A stretch of 64,000 nt of DNA from Nannocystis sp. RBIL2 (GCF_026626745.1 NZ_JAPNJW010000001.1:3766001-3830000), one strand, 5' to 3'. Numbered from the stretch's first letter, positions 38,610-47,864 are shown. Made by a program: numbers and translations. The notes: generated by a model not told the origin, from the sequence alone.

Positions 38610-40751
38610 ATGCATTCATTACGGACCGTCGTACCTCGTCTGTCGCTCCTGCTGTGTCTCCCGGTGGTCGCCTGCGGCGACTCGAGCGGCAACGTCACCG
38701 ACTCGGGCCCCGGCACCACCGCCGGACCTACCAGCACCGCCACCGATCCGTCAGCCACCGGCCCCACCACCGCCGGCCCCACCACTGACAGCCCGCCCAC
38801 CTCGACCACCACTCTCGGCACCGACACCGCCACCGGCACCGAGACTGCGCCCGACACCGTGGGCACCGAGACCTCGCCCGGCACCGACAGCACCGACGGC
38901 ACCGTCACCGACACCACCGCGACCCAGACCAACACCGGCACCGACACCGGCGACGGCGCCCTCGACATCAACCCCAAGGACGTCACCCTCGAGATCATCG
39001 ACGGCGCGATCGTCACTCAGCCCTACACCGCCACTTACAACGGCGTCGACGTCACCGGCGACGTCGCGTGGAGCTACAACAAGCCCGAGATCGGCGAGAT
39101 CCAGCTCAACGCCGAGTTCGTGCCCACGGGCACCCTCGGCGGCACCGGCACCCTCAAGGCCACCTACCAGGCCGCCCAGGCCGAGACCTCCGTCTCCGTC
39201 AAGATCATCAAGAAGCTCGACCCCGGCGGCCTCGAGCCCGGGTGGGGCAACCCCGTCGGGCCCGACCCGTCGATGACGATCGTCTACCCGTACAACGAGA
39301 CGGTCTTCCCGCTCAAGGTCGCCGCGCCCGTCGTCCAGTGGAACAACGTGCAGAACGGCGACCAGTACAAGCTGCACATCAGCGAGCAGTTCTACGACTA
39401 CACCATCTACTTCACCACCAACACCCCGGCTCGCCACCTCATCGACGCCGCCGAGTGGATCGCCCTCAGCGAGTCGGGTCAGGGCGCCCAGAGCGACCCG
39501 ATCAGCTTCGAGCTGCAGCGCAAGAGCGGCAACAACGTCTACGAGTCGGTCAAGCAGACCTGGCGCATGGCCCAGGCGCGCCTGCCCGGCCGCGTCTACT
39601 ACTGGGAGCTGCCGGGCCAGTGCGGCGGCAACGCCAACGGCCGCGTCCTCAGCATCAAGCCCCAGGAGGCCCAGGCCAACGAGTTCTTCCAGCCCGGCTT
39701 CTGCTGGGGCTGTCACACCGTCAGCCGCGACGGCCGCACCGTCGCCGCGGTCGCCGACAACGGCAACATCCCGTTCCCGACCTTCACCATCGACGTGTCG
39801 CAGGAGCCGAGCGTCTACGGCAACATTCAGCCCAGCCCCGGCCTCGGCGGCACCTTCAGCGCCTTCAACCACGACGGCACCAAGCTGCTGCAGTCCAACG
39901 ACCCGATCGACGCCATCAACTCGGTGCTGCGGGTGATCGACGCCATGAACGGCTCGATCCTCAACCCCAACGTGCTGCAGCCCGGCTGCGGCGAGCCGGC
40001 CTGGTCGCCCGACGGCCTCAAGATCGCCGCCACCTGCGGCTACGAGGACGCCGGCTGGACCTTCGACGCCAACCAGGCCAACCTCGTCGTCGCCGACGTC
40101 AACCCCGACGGCATCACCGTCTCCAACCAGAAGGTCATCGTCCCCAAGGGCGGCGAGGCCGGTCGCCCGGCCTACCCGAACTTCTCGCCCGGCAACGAGT
40201 GGATCGTGTTCGGCCGCCCGACCCAGGGCTCGCGCTCGACCGGCAGCGGCAAGCTGTTCCTCGTCGGCACCGAGGGCAACGACCTCGTCACCCTCGAGAA
40301 GGCCAGCTCCGACAACAAGAGCTTCAACCCGACCTTCGCCCCCCTGCGCGCCGGCGGCTACTTCTGGGTCGTCTTCATGTCCCGCCGCGACTACGGCAAC
40401 ACCCTCGTCGGCGCCAACCGCCAGCAGCTGTGGATCACCGCCATCAACGATCCGCCGAACGCCGGCGGCGATCCCTCCAACCCGCCGTTCTACGTCCGCG
40501 GCCAGGAGGACTGCGCCCTGTCCGAGAACGCCTACTTCGCCCCCGATCCGTGCATCGAGGAGCCGAACAAGGTGTGCGAGTCGGGCATCGACTGCTGCTC
40601 GGGCCATTGCATCCAGATGGGCGAGCTCAAGGTCTGCGGCGAGAAGGGCCCGTGCTCCGAGGCCGGCAACGCCTGCGAGTCCGACGCCGACTGCTGCGAG
40701 CCCGGCACTCCGTGCATCGACGGCTACTGCCAGCAGGTCTTCCCGCAGTGA
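38610..40751 (+). CDS. Heme-motif (CxxCH) lipoprotein with TolB-like propeller, copy 1
   Basis: The 713-residue protein has a lipoprotein signal ending in PVVAC, a Thr/Gly/Ser/Asp-rich linker (about 25-115), a beta domain and then CWGCH (Cys 365-His 369), a c-type heme attachment motif. This is followed by TolB/WD40-like repeats (FSAFNHDGTKLLQS, PAWSPDGLKIAAT, YPNFSPGNEWIVF). The C-terminus has a knot-like Cys cluster (CESGIDCCSGHC, CESDADCCEPG). One heme motif alone suggests an electron carrier or sensor in the envelope. A near-identical copy follows at 41046. Confidence 0.8.
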   Translation: MHSLRTVVPRLSLLLCLPVVACGDSSGNVTDSGPGTTAGPTSTATDPSATGPTTAGPTTDSPPTSTTTLGTDTATGTETAPDTVGTETSPGTDSTDGTVTDTTATQTNTGTDTGDGALDINPKDVTLEIIDGAIVTQPYTATYNGVDVTGDVAWSYNKPEIGEIQLNAEFVPTGTLGGTGTLKATYQAAQAETSVSVKIIKKLDPGGLEPGWGNPVGPDPSMTIVYPYNETVFPLKVAAPVVQWNNVQNGDQYKLHISEQFYDYTIYFTTNTPARHLIDAAEWIALSESGQGAQSDPISFELQRKSGNNVYESVKQTWRMAQARLPGRVYYWELPGQCGGNANGRVLSIKPQEAQANEFFQPGFCWGCHTVSRDGRTVAAVADNGNIPFPTFTIDVSQEPSVYGNIQPSPGLGGTFSAFNHDGTKLLQSNDPIDAINSVLRVIDAMNGSILNPNVLQPGCGEPAWSPDGLKIAATCGYEDAGWTFDANQANLVVADVNPDGITVSNQKVIVPKGGEAGRPAYPNFSPGNEWIVFGRPTQGSRSTGSGKLFLVGTEGNDLVTLEKASSDNKSFNPTFAPLRAGGYFWVVFMSRRDYGNTLVGANRQQLWITAINDPPNAGGDPSNPPFYVRGQEDCALSENAYFAPDPCIEEPNKVCESGIDCCSGHCIQMGELKVCGEKGPCSEAGNACESDADCCEPGTPCIDGYCQQVFPQ

Positions 40752-40758
40752 CATGATA

Positions 40759-40772
40759 TGTCCTTCGGGACA
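40759..40772. repeat. Single 14-nt hairpin-repeat unit with TTCG loop
   Basis: TGTCCTTCGGGACA, extended by further pairing to a perfect 10-bp stem (40754-40763 with 40768-40777), lies 7 nt after the stop of copy 1. A C-TTCG-G loop is unusually stable in RNA. Confidence 0.75.
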
Positions 40773-40786
40773 TATCACGCCACGAC

Positions 40787-40824
40787 GGCCGCCGGCGCGC
40801 CTCCGCGCCGGCGGCCGCGCTTTC
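40787..40824 (+). terminator. Intrinsic terminator after heme-motif lipoprotein copy 1
   Basis: A perfect 13-bp GC-only stem (40787-40799 with 40804-40816) with a CCTC loop is followed by GCGCTTTCT. An equivalent stem with the same loop follows copy 2. Confidence 0.75.
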
Positions 40825-40851
40825 TCCCGCGACGACATGTCCTTCGGGACG
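40824..40851. repeat. 14-nt hairpin repeat, 2 units, before copy 2
   Basis: CTCCCGCGACGACA (40824) and TGTCCTTCGGGACG (40838) are adjacent. They lie between the terminator of copy 1 and the promoter of copy 2. Confidence 0.55.
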
Positions 40852-41009
40852 TATGATGATTTCGCGCCCGCCCCGCGATCGAGGGGACGCACGGTCGAAT
40901 GCAGGGGGATCCGCTCGTCAGCAATGTCGGCTGTCGCGCCGTCGCGCGCGCGTGCGGGCGGTTTCGGAGCCGAACCCGGCACCCTGCCCCCAACAACAGC
41001 CGACATCGC

Positions 41010-41038
41010 TTGACGGCCGGCCGGCATCCGCGTCTCTT
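41010..41038 (+). promoter_or_regulatory. Promoter of heme-motif lipoprotein copy 2
   Basis: TTGACG (41010-41015), 17-nt spacer, TCTCTT (41033-41038), then 7 nt to ATG 41046. The arrangement is identical to that of copy 1. Confidence 0.6.
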
Positions 41039-41045
41039 GAGCGGC

Positions 41046-43184
41046 ATGCATTCGTTACGGACCGTCGTACCTCGTCTGTCGCTCCTGCTGTGTCTCCCGG
41101 TGGTCGCCTGCGGCGACTCGAGCGGCAACGTCACCGACTCGGGCCCCGGCACCACCGCCGGACCTACCAGCACCGCCACCGATCCGTCAGCCACCGGCCC
41201 CACCACCGCCGGCCCCACCACTGACAGCCCGCCCACCTCGACCACCACTCTCGGCACCGACACCGCCACCGGCACCGAGACTGCGCCCGACACCGTGGGC
41301 ACCGAGACCTCGCCCGGCACCGACAGCACCGACGGCACCGTCACCGACACCACCGCGACCCAGACCAACACCGGCACCGACACCGGCGACGGCGCCCTCG
41401 ACATCAACCCCAAGGACGTCACCCTCGAGATCATCGACGGCGCGATCGTCACTCAGCCCTACACCGCCACTTACAACGGCGTCGACGTCACCGGCGACGT
41501 CGCGTGGAGCTACAACAAGCCCGAGATCGGCGAGATCCAGCTCAACGCCGAATTCGTGCCCACGGGCACCCTCGGCGGCACGGGCACCCTCAAGGCCACC
41601 TACCAGGCCGCCCAGGCCGAGACCTCGGTGTCGGTCAAGATCATCAAGAAGCTCGACCCCGGCGGCCTCGAGCCCGGGTGGGGCAACCCCGTCGGGCCCG
41701 ACCCGTCGATGACGATCGTCTACCCGTACAACGAGACGGTCTTCCCGCTCAAGGTCGCCGCGCCCGTCGTCCAGTGGAACAACGTGCAGAACGGCGACCA
41801 GTACAAGCTGCACATCAGCGAGCAGTTCTACGACTACACCATCTACTTCACCACCAACACCCCGGCTCGCCACCTCATCGACGCCGCCGAGTGGATCGCC
41901 ATCAGCGAGTCGGGTCAGGGCGCCCAGAGCGACCCGATCTCCTTCACGCTGCAGCGCAAGAGCGGCGGCAACCTCTACGAGTCGGTCAACCAGACCTGGC
42001 GCATGGCCCAGGCGCGCCTCCCGGGCCGCGTCTACTACTGGGAGCTGCCCGGCCAGTGCGGCGGCAACGCCAACGGCCGCGTGCTCAGCATCAAGCCCCA
42101 GGAGGCCCAGGCCAACGAGTTCTTCCAGCCCGGCGGTTGCTGGGGTTGTCACACCGTCAGCCGCGACGGCCGCACCGTCGCCGCGGTGCGCGACAACGGC
42201 TCGCCGTTCCCGACCTTCACCATCGACGTGTCGCAGGAGCCGGCCGTCTACGGCAACATCCAGCCGACCCCGGGCCTCGGCGGCACCTTCAGCGCCTTCA
42301 ACCACGACGGCACCAAGCTGCTGCAGTCCAACGACCCGGCCAACGCGGTCAGCTCGCTGCTGCGCGTGATCGACACCATGAACGGGGCGATCCTCAACCC
42401 CAACGTGCTGCAGAACGGCTGTGGTGAGCCGGCCTGGTCGCCCGACGGCAAGAAGATCGCCGCCACCTGCGGCTACCCGGGCGGCGGCTGGACCTTCGAC
42501 CAGAACCAGGCCGACCTGGTGGTCGCCGACGTCAACCCCGACGGCATCACCGTCACCAACCAGAAGATCATCGTGCCCAAGGGCAACGACGTCGGTCGTC
42601 CGGCCTACCCGAACTTCTCGCCCGGCAACGAGTGGATCGTGTTCGGCCGCCCGACCCTGGGCTCGCGCTCGACCGGCAACGGCAAGCTGTACCTGGTCGG
42701 CGTCGAGGGCAACGACCAGGTCATCCTCGAGAAGGCCAGCTCCGACAACAAGAGCTTCAACCCGACCTTCGCCCCGCTGCGCGCCGGCGGTTACTTCTGG
42801 GTCGTCTTCATGTCCCGCCGCGACTACGGCAACACCCTGGTCGGCGCCAACCGCCAGCAGCTGTGGATCACCGCCATCAACGATCCGCCGAACGCCGGCG
42901 GCGATCCCTCCAACCCGCCGTTCTACGTCCGCGGCCAGGAGGACTGCGCCCTGTCCGAGAACGCCTACTTCGCCCCCGACCCGTGCATCGAGGAGCCCAA
43001 CAAGGTGTGCGAGTCGGGCATCGACTGCTGCTCGGGTCATTGCGTCCAGATGGGCGAGCTCAAGGTCTGCGGCGAGAAGGGCCCGTGCTCCGAGGCCGGC
43101 AACGCCTGCGAGTCCGACGCCGACTGCTGCGAGCCCGACAGCCCCTGCGTCGACGGCTACTGCCAGCAGATCTTCCCGCAGTGA
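41046..43184 (+). CDS. Heme-motif (CxxCH) lipoprotein with TolB-like propeller, copy 2
   Basis: The 712-residue protein is a tandem duplicate of the previous gene: same signal peptide, same Thr-rich linker, same CWGCH motif (Cys 365-His 369), propeller repeats and Cys-knot C-terminus. From 41055 to 41551 its DNA is identical to 38619-39115 of copy 1, while later parts differ at scattered third positions and a few residues, and it is one residue shorter near the heme motif. The pattern suggests gene conversion of the 5' part after an older duplication. Each copy has its own promoter and terminator. Confidence 0.8.
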   Translation: MHSLRTVVPRLSLLLCLPVVACGDSSGNVTDSGPGTTAGPTSTATDPSATGPTTAGPTTDSPPTSTTTLGTDTATGTETAPDTVGTETSPGTDSTDGTVTDTTATQTNTGTDTGDGALDINPKDVTLEIIDGAIVTQPYTATYNGVDVTGDVAWSYNKPEIGEIQLNAEFVPTGTLGGTGTLKATYQAAQAETSVSVKIIKKLDPGGLEPGWGNPVGPDPSMTIVYPYNETVFPLKVAAPVVQWNNVQNGDQYKLHISEQFYDYTIYFTTNTPARHLIDAAEWIAISESGQGAQSDPISFTLQRKSGGNLYESVNQTWRMAQARLPGRVYYWELPGQCGGNANGRVLSIKPQEAQANEFFQPGGCWGCHTVSRDGRTVAAVRDNGSPFPTFTIDVSQEPAVYGNIQPTPGLGGTFSAFNHDGTKLLQSNDPANAVSSLLRVIDTMNGAILNPNVLQNGCGEPAWSPDGKKIAATCGYPGGGWTFDQNQADLVVADVNPDGITVTNQKIIVPKGNDVGRPAYPNFSPGNEWIVFGRPTLGSRSTGNGKLYLVGVEGNDQVILEKASSDNKSFNPTFAPLRAGGYFWVVFMSRRDYGNTLVGANRQQLWITAINDPPNAGGDPSNPPFYVRGQEDCALSENAYFAPDPCIEEPNKVCESGIDCCSGHCVQMGELKVCGEKGPCSEAGNACESDADCCEPDSPCVDGYCQQIFPQ

Positions 43185-43186
43185 GC

Positions 43187-43200
43187 TGTCCTTCGGGACA
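43187..43200. repeat. Single 14-nt hairpin-repeat unit with TTCG loop
   Basis: TGTCCTTCGGGACA begins 3 nt after the stop of heme-motif copy 2. It is the same sequence as the unit after copy 1. Confidence 0.75.
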
Positions 43201-43224
43201 TCTCTGACGAGACCGATTCACCGA

Positions 43225-43259
43225 CCCGCCGGCGCCTCCGCGCCGGCGGGCGCGTTTTT
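43225..43259 (+). terminator. Intrinsic terminator after heme-motif lipoprotein copy 2
   Basis: A perfect 11-bp stem (43225-43235 with 43240-43250) with CCTC loop is followed by CGCG and five T (43255-43259). This is the clearest rho-independent terminator in the window. Confidence 0.88.
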
Positions 43260-43330
43260 GCCAGTCGACCATGGCCCCCCGCCCGGGGCTGCTTGGAGTG
43301 TGCGGCCGACCGTGAGAAGCTCCCCGGTCG

Positions 43331-44359
43331 ATGCGACCCACCGCGCGCCGGACCAGCATGACGACCCGGTGGTCACTCGCGGCGACCCTCGCCGTCCTGT
43401 CGGCCCTCGGGTCCGGTGTCGGCTGTGACGCCGGAAATTGCGGTCTCTGGGAGTCGGGGCCGCAGGACCCGCGGATCCGCCTCGCGCGGGGTCCGCTGGC
43501 CGTCGGCAGCGACGGCGCGCTGTTCGTGCAGCGGACCCTCCCGGCGTCGCCGCATCTGGAGTTCGTCGAGGTCGCGGACGACCTCGGCGCCGCGCTGTCC
43601 GGGATCTTCGTTCCCACGTCACCGAGCGCGACGCGCTGGTTCGCGGTCGGTCGGAGCGGCGCCATTCGCTGGTCCGAGGATCTCGGCGAGACCTGGCAGG
43701 CGTCCGTCGGCGAGCCCGCGGCAGAGGACTTTCACGCCGTCCGCTTCGCCTGCCCGCGGCCGCGATTCGGCATGCTCGTCGGGGACTCTGGCGCGATTCT
43801 GCGGACGCAGGACGAAGGCACGAGCTGGGAGCGCCTCGACAGCGGCACGACTCGACCGCTGCGCGACCTCGCGGTGCTCGACGATCAGGTCGCTGTCGCT
43901 GTCGGCGACGGCGGGACGCTCGTGCGCTCGATCGACGGCGGCGCCGTCTGGGAGCCCGTCCTGCTGGCCACGACGGCCGACTTGACGTCGATCGACTTCG
44001 GGCCCTGCCTGGACCCGGACGCGACCCGAGGGTCGACCGGCGTGATCGTCGGCGACGCCGGGACGGTGCTCTTCACCCGCGATCGCGGCGCGACCTGGGA
44101 CACCGCCGAGCTGCGGCTCGAGGACGATCTACGCCAGGTCCAGCTGCTCGACAGGTACCTCGGCACCCCCGATTACGCGCGGCTCGTGCTCGGGACCTCG
44201 GTCCTCACGTGGGAAGTCGGCACCTCCGAGCTCGTCACACATCACCGCTTCTCCGGTGAAGTCCTGGCCTACGACGCCTTCGGCGCCGAGGAGTATGCGA
44301 TCGCCGAGGGCGAGCTGTCCGTCCGACCGGGACCCGAACACTGTCTCGGCCCGATCTGA
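43331..44359 (+). CDS. Lipoprotein with BNR/YCF48-like beta-propeller
   Basis: The protein is 342 residues from ATG 43331; ATG 43358 is the likely start because the signal then begins MTTRWSLAATL and ends in GSGVGC (lipobox). The rest consists of repeats of about 45 residues with the pattern GDSGAILRTQDEGTSWERL, GDGGTLVRSIDGGAVWEPV and GDAGTVLFTRDRGATWDTA. These Asp-box/YCF48-type blades form a propeller that usually binds proteins or sugars. No catalytic residues are recognised. It stands alone between heme-motif copy 2 and the P450 gene. Confidence 0.75.
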   Translation: MRPTARRTSMTTRWSLAATLAVLSALGSGVGCDAGNCGLWESGPQDPRIRLARGPLAVGSDGALFVQRTLPASPHLEFVEVADDLGAALSGIFVPTSPSATRWFAVGRSGAIRWSEDLGETWQASVGEPAAEDFHAVRFACPRPRFGMLVGDSGAILRTQDEGTSWERLDSGTTRPLRDLAVLDDQVAVAVGDGGTLVRSIDGGAVWEPVLLATTADLTSIDFGPCLDPDATRGSTGVIVGDAGTVLFTRDRGATWDTAELRLEDDLRQVQLLDRYLGTPDYARLVLGTSVLTWEVGTSELVTHHRFSGEVLAYDAFGAEEYAIAEGELSVRPGPEHCLGPI

Positions 44360-44444
44360 AGGTCCGAGTCGACGCTCGGCGAAGGCGCCGCCGCTGCGGC
44401 CCGTCGCCGCCCGCGCGTGGCGAACTCCGCTAACCTCGGAGGTC

Positions 44445-45650
44445 ATGCACGATCCGCTCGGCCTGTACGCCCCCGAGAACCGCGCCGACCCCTACCCCGT
44501 GCTCGCGCGGCTGCGCCGCGAGGCCCCGCTGTACTTCGCCGGCAACGAGGGCGCAGGCTCGTTCATCGTCACGCGCTACGCCGACGTCGCGGCCGGCTTC
44601 CGCGACGCTCGTCTGTCGGCCAGCCGCGCCGAGGCGATGGCCAAGCGCCTGCCGCCCGAGGTGCGCGAGTGGGTGGCGCCGGTGACGGGCAACCTGGCGC
44701 ACTGGATCTTGCTGCGCGACCCGCCGGACCACACGCGCCTGCGCAGCCTGCTCAATCAGGCGTTCACGCCGCGGCTGATCGAGACGTGGCGTCCGCGGAT
44801 CCAGCAGATCCTGGACGAGCTGCTGGGAGCGATCGAGCCGGGCGAAATCGAGCTGATGGAGGCGCTCGCGGGCCCGCTGCCGGTGCTCGTGATCGGCGAC
44901 ATGCTCGGCCTGCCGCCCGAGGATCGTCACCGCCTCAAGGCCTGCTCCGACGCGATCGCCGGCTTCTTCGGCGCCACCGTGATGAGCCAGGCGCTGCTCG
45001 CCAGCGCCCGCGCGGCGATCCTCGAGCTCGAGGATTATTTCCGCAAGGCGCTGACCGAGCGGCGCCAGACCCCGCGCCAGGACCTGCTCTCGGCCCTCGC
45101 CGCCGCCGAGGAGCAGGGCTCGGTGCTCAGCGAGCAGGAGCTGCTGTCGACCTGCACCGCGCTGCTGTTCGGCGGCCACGAGACCACCACCAACCTGATC
45201 GCCAACACCGTCTACACCCTGCTGCGCTTCCCCGATCAGCTGCAGCGGCTGCGCGACGAACCTGGCCTCTTGACCAGCGCCATCGAAGAGGTCCTGCGCT
45301 TCGAGTGCCCCGTCTCGCGCATGGGCCGGGTCGCCCGCGTCGACTTCGAGTGGCACGGCCAGCAGGTCAAGGCCGGCGACCGCCTGTTCCTGTCGTTCGC
45401 CGGCGCCAACCGCGACGAGTCGCAGTTCCCCGAGCCGGACCGCTTCGACATCGCTCGCGCCGACAACCGCCACCTCGGCTTCTCGACCGGCCCGCACTAC
45501 TGCATCGGCGCCGCCCTCGGCCGCCTCGAGGCCCGCCTCGCCCTCGAGGCTTTATTGAAATTTCCGCGCTGGGAGCTGCGCGAGCAGCCGGCCTGGCTCG
45601 ACAACCTGACCGTCCGCGGCCCCAAGAACCTGCGCGTCGCCCTGGGCTGA
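44445..45650 (+). CDS. Cytochrome P450
   Basis: The 401-residue soluble P450 shows the oxygen-binding I helix (LLFGGHETTTN), the ExxR pair in EEVLR, and the heme loop GFSTGPHYCIGAALGRLEA with the thiolate Cys. The length and lack of a membrane anchor are typical for bacterial P450s that hydroxylate small molecules with electrons from a ferredoxin; no redox partner is adjacent. The heme loop has Ser-Thr-Gly-Pro in place of the more usual Gly-x-Gly-x-H-x-C pattern start. The ATG has a GGAGG site 4 nt upstream, and TAACCT 8 nt upstream may be the -10. Substrate unknown. Confidence 0.93.
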   Translation: MHDPLGLYAPENRADPYPVLARLRREAPLYFAGNEGAGSFIVTRYADVAAGFRDARLSASRAEAMAKRLPPEVREWVAPVTGNLAHWILLRDPPDHTRLRSLLNQAFTPRLIETWRPRIQQILDELLGAIEPGEIELMEALAGPLPVLVIGDMLGLPPEDRHRLKACSDAIAGFFGATVMSQALLASARAAILELEDYFRKALTERRQTPRQDLLSALAAAEEQGSVLSEQELLSTCTALLFGGHETTTNLIANTVYTLLRFPDQLQRLRDEPGLLTSAIEEVLRFECPVSRMGRVARVDFEWHGQQVKAGDRLFLSFAGANRDESQFPEPDRFDIARADNRHLGFSTGPHYCIGAALGRLEARLALEALLKFPRWELREQPAWLDNLTVRGPKNLRVALG

Positions 45651-45672
45651 CGAATCAGCGCGGCGCAGCGGA

Positions 45673-45810
45673 TGTCCCTCGGGACATCTCGCGCGCAGTT
45701 GCACCGAGCGCTCGCACATGTCCCTTCGGACACATCACTGAAATCGCGGCCGCATGTCCCTTCGGACACCGGCCTTGGGGCATGTCCCTCCGGACATGCG
45801 GCATTCGCCC
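45673..45810. repeat. Cluster of 14-nt hairpin repeats, several short arrays
   Basis: Good units are at 45673, 45719, 45755 and 45783 (for example TGTCCCTTCGGACA at 45719), with weaker units in phase around them (45705, 45741, 45769, 45797). The phase is reset between 45687 and 45705 and between 45733 and 45741. The cluster fills the whole gap between the convergent P450 and MYXO-CTERM genes. Confidence 0.75.
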
Positions 45811-46743
45811 TCACCGCCGGCGTCGCCGCCACGCCAGCGCCGCGAGCAGCAGCCCCGCGCCGCCCGGGCCCTCGCCGCCCCCGCGGCAGCCGCAGCCGGC
45901 CTCGCTGCCGTCCTGCGCGCCGTCGCTCGTGCTCGCGCCGTCGCTCGCGCCTGCGCTCGTGCTCGTGCTCGCCGCGTCGCCGGTGGTCCCCGCGCCGGTC
46001 GTCGGCGCCTCGCCGCCGGTGCTCGTGGTCGTCTCCGGCTCGCCGGTGCTCGTCTCCGCGGTGGTCGCAGGCAGCCCCGTGCTCGTCGCCTCGGCGGTCG
46101 TCGATTCGCCGCCCGTGTCGTCCGTGCTGGTCCCTGGCGCGTCCGTCGTCTCGCCGGTCGTCGTCTCCTCGCCGCCCGTCGTCTCCTCGCCGACCGGCGC
46201 CGGCGGCTCGTAGGTGCTGCCGGGCTCGACCAATGTGATGACCATGCGGACCTCGGTCGGCATGTACAGCGCCGCGGTCTCGGGCCCGACGTTGTCGGCC
46301 GACGGCTTGCCGTTCATCGTGTCCTTGAGGATGCACGCGAACTTGTTGACGCCCTGCTTCCAGTCGACGAACTCGTTCGGCGGCGACCAGAACTGCGCGA
46401 ACGTCGACTCCCACTCGTACACCCCGACCTCGGTGTACGTCGGCGACTGCAGCGTGCACGCATAGGTCGGGTTGGCCTCGAAGCACACCTGAAACTTCGT
46501 CTCCTGCGCCGTCGGCTTGGTCAGCACCTCGAGGTGGACCCACACCGAGCCCTGCGTCCAGTCGACCGGGCTCGTCCAGTCGTCCGGCACTCCCATCATC
46601 GGCGTCACCCGGTAGTGCGAATCGGCCAGGTCGGGCGCGTGCACCCACGTCTCGTCCATCACCACCAATTGCCCGGCCCGCGCCTCCCAGCCCGCCAGCG
46701 CGACGAATGCCCCGAGCGCGAACGCCAGTCCCTTCGTGTTCAT
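45811..46743 (-). CDS. Secreted protein with MYXO-CTERM-type tail
   Basis: With ATG 46743 the 310-residue protein has a signal peptide (ALAGWEARA). Residues about 25-170 form a beta domain with QLVVMDETWVHAPDL and VWVHLEVLTKPT that I do not recognise, holding three Cys. A Thr/Ser/Glu/Gly-rich linker of about 110 residues follows. The C-terminus is GCGC, a short hydrophobic helix and five Arg, fitting MYXO-CTERM anchoring. TAATTT (46751-46756 complement) ends 7 nt before the start. Confidence 0.75.
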   Translation of the reverse strand: MNTKGLAFALGAFVALAGWEARAGQLVVMDETWVHAPDLADSHYRVTPMMGVPDDWTSPVDWTQGSVWVHLEVLTKPTAQETKFQVCFEANPTYACTLQSPTYTEVGVYEWESTFAQFWSPPNEFVDWKQGVNKFACILKDTMNGKPSADNVGPETAALYMPTEVRMVITLVEPGSTYEPPAPVGEETTGGEETTTGETTDAPGTSTDDTGGESTTAEATSTGLPATTAETSTGEPETTTSTGGEAPTTGAGTTGDAASTSTSAGASDGASTSDGAQDGSEAGCGCRGGGEGPGGAGLLLAALAWRRRRR

Positions 46744-46750
46744 GCGCGCC

Positions 46751-46756
46751 AAATTA
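46751..46756 (-). promoter_or_regulatory. -10 hexamer TAATTT, leaderless geometry
   Basis: TAATTT on the minus strand ends 7 nt before ATG 46743, with no ribosome-binding site between. Confidence 0.45.
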
Positions 46757-46867
46757 TCGACCTCGCCGCGCCCTCGCCACGGCGATCGCCGTGCGACCGG
46801 ACGGGGCCGCGGCCGTGACGCGTGGGGGCGGCGATCGACTGGGCGATCGCCGGACCTGCAGGCGCGC

Positions 46868-47851
46868 TCACTTGCGCTTGTAGGTCAGCGCGTACTTGAG
46901 CGGGTTGTCCAGCCGCGACGACGTGATCGTCACGCTCATCGTCAGCTTGTCGCCCGAGTCGTCGAGCGTGAACACGCTGCGCCGCCCGCCGTCGTCGGCC
47001 TTGAACTCCATCACCAGCCGACCCTTGACGATCGAGAACGCGACGGTCAGCGGTGAGCCGTCGTCGGCGGTCCACGCCACCGCCGGACCGCCGAGCGTCC
47101 CCGAGATCGTGCGCCCGGCCGCGAAGGTCGCGGTCACCTTGGTGCCCTCGACCACGAACGAAATCTGCTCGCGGATCGGGTTCGCCGCGGTCAGCCGCTT
47201 GCGGCCGATGCCGCGGATCAGCGCGTTCAGCTGCGACACGGTCGTCTCGATCGCGTCGGTCAATTGCTGCCGCTGCGCCTCCCCGCCCGCGTAGCGGAAC
47301 GTCCCCGCGAAGCGGTTCTGCTCCGGCTGGGCCGGCGCCGCCGGGGCCGGCGCGGGCGTCGGCGTGGCCACCGGCGCGGGCGTCGGCGGGGCCGCGGGCG
47401 TCGGCGCCGGGCTGTCCGCAGGGACAGGTGGCTCGGGCGCCGCCGGCGTCGGTGACTTGTCCTTCGGGACAGGTTGCGCCTCGCTCGTCGGCTTGACCTT
47501 CTTCGCGGTCGCTGCCTTCTCGCCCTCCGCTTTGGCCTCCGGCTTGGTCTCCGCCACCGCGCTCGCCGGCGCCGCCTCGACCGGCGCCCCCGCGCTCGCC
47601 TCGCCCGGACCCGCGACGCCCGGCTCGACCGGCGCCGCCGCGGCCACGGCCTGCGCGACCACCGGCTCGGCCTTGGCCTCCGCGGTCGCCTCGGCCTTCT
47701 CTTCCGCCTTCGCGTCCCCGGCCTTCGCCTCGTCCGCGAACGGATCGTCGAACTCCTCGGGCACCGCCGGCGCCGGCGTCGGAGGTGCCTCGTCACCGCA
47801 TCCCACGACGAGGACGGTCGCGCACAACAAGGCCCTGCGGAGCTTGAGCAT
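46868..47851 (-). CDS. Lipoprotein with long Ala/Pro/Glu-rich linker
   Basis: With ATG 47851 the 327-residue protein has a signal ending in LVVGC (lipobox). Residues about 25-185 are an Ala/Pro/Glu/Lys-rich disordered stretch resembling a wall-spanning linker. The C-terminal domain (about 190-327) begins FAGTFRYAGGEAQRQQ and is probably a beta-barrel-like fold of unknown function (KVTATFAAGRTISGTLGG, RLVMEFKADDGGRRSV). Two single 14-nt repeat units lie in the linker. TATGGT (47859-47864 complement) ends 7 nt before the start. Confidence 0.7.
   Translation of the reverse strand: MLKLRRALLCATVLVVGCGDEAPPTPAPAVPEEFDDPFADEAKAGDAKAEEKAEATAEAKAEPVVAQAVAAAAPVEPGVAGPGEASAGAPVEAAPASAVAETKPEAKAEGEKAATAKKVKPTSEAQPVPKDKSPTPAAPEPPVPADSPAPTPAAPPTPAPVATPTPAPAPAAPAQPEQNRFAGTFRYAGGEAQRQQLTDAIETTVSQLNALIRGIGRKRLTAANPIREQISFVVEGTKVTATFAAGRTISGTLGGPAVAWTADDGSPLTVAFSIVKGRLVMEFKADDGGRRSVFTLDDSGDKLTMSVTITSSRLDNPLKYALTYKRK
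47413..47471. repeat. Two 14-nt hairpin-repeat units inside a lipoprotein linker
   Basis: TGTCCGCAGGGACA (47413-47426) and TGTCCTTCGGGACA (47458-47471) are 45 nt apart, so both keep the same reading frame. They encode parts of the Pro-rich linker, such as PADSP and PKDKS. Confidence 0.65.
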
Positions 47852-47858
47852 CGTCGGC

Positions 47859-47864
47859 ACCATA
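47859..47864 (-). promoter_or_regulatory. -10 hexamer TATGGT, leaderless geometry
   Basis: TATGGT on the minus strand ends 7 nt before ATG 47851. Confidence 0.45.
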
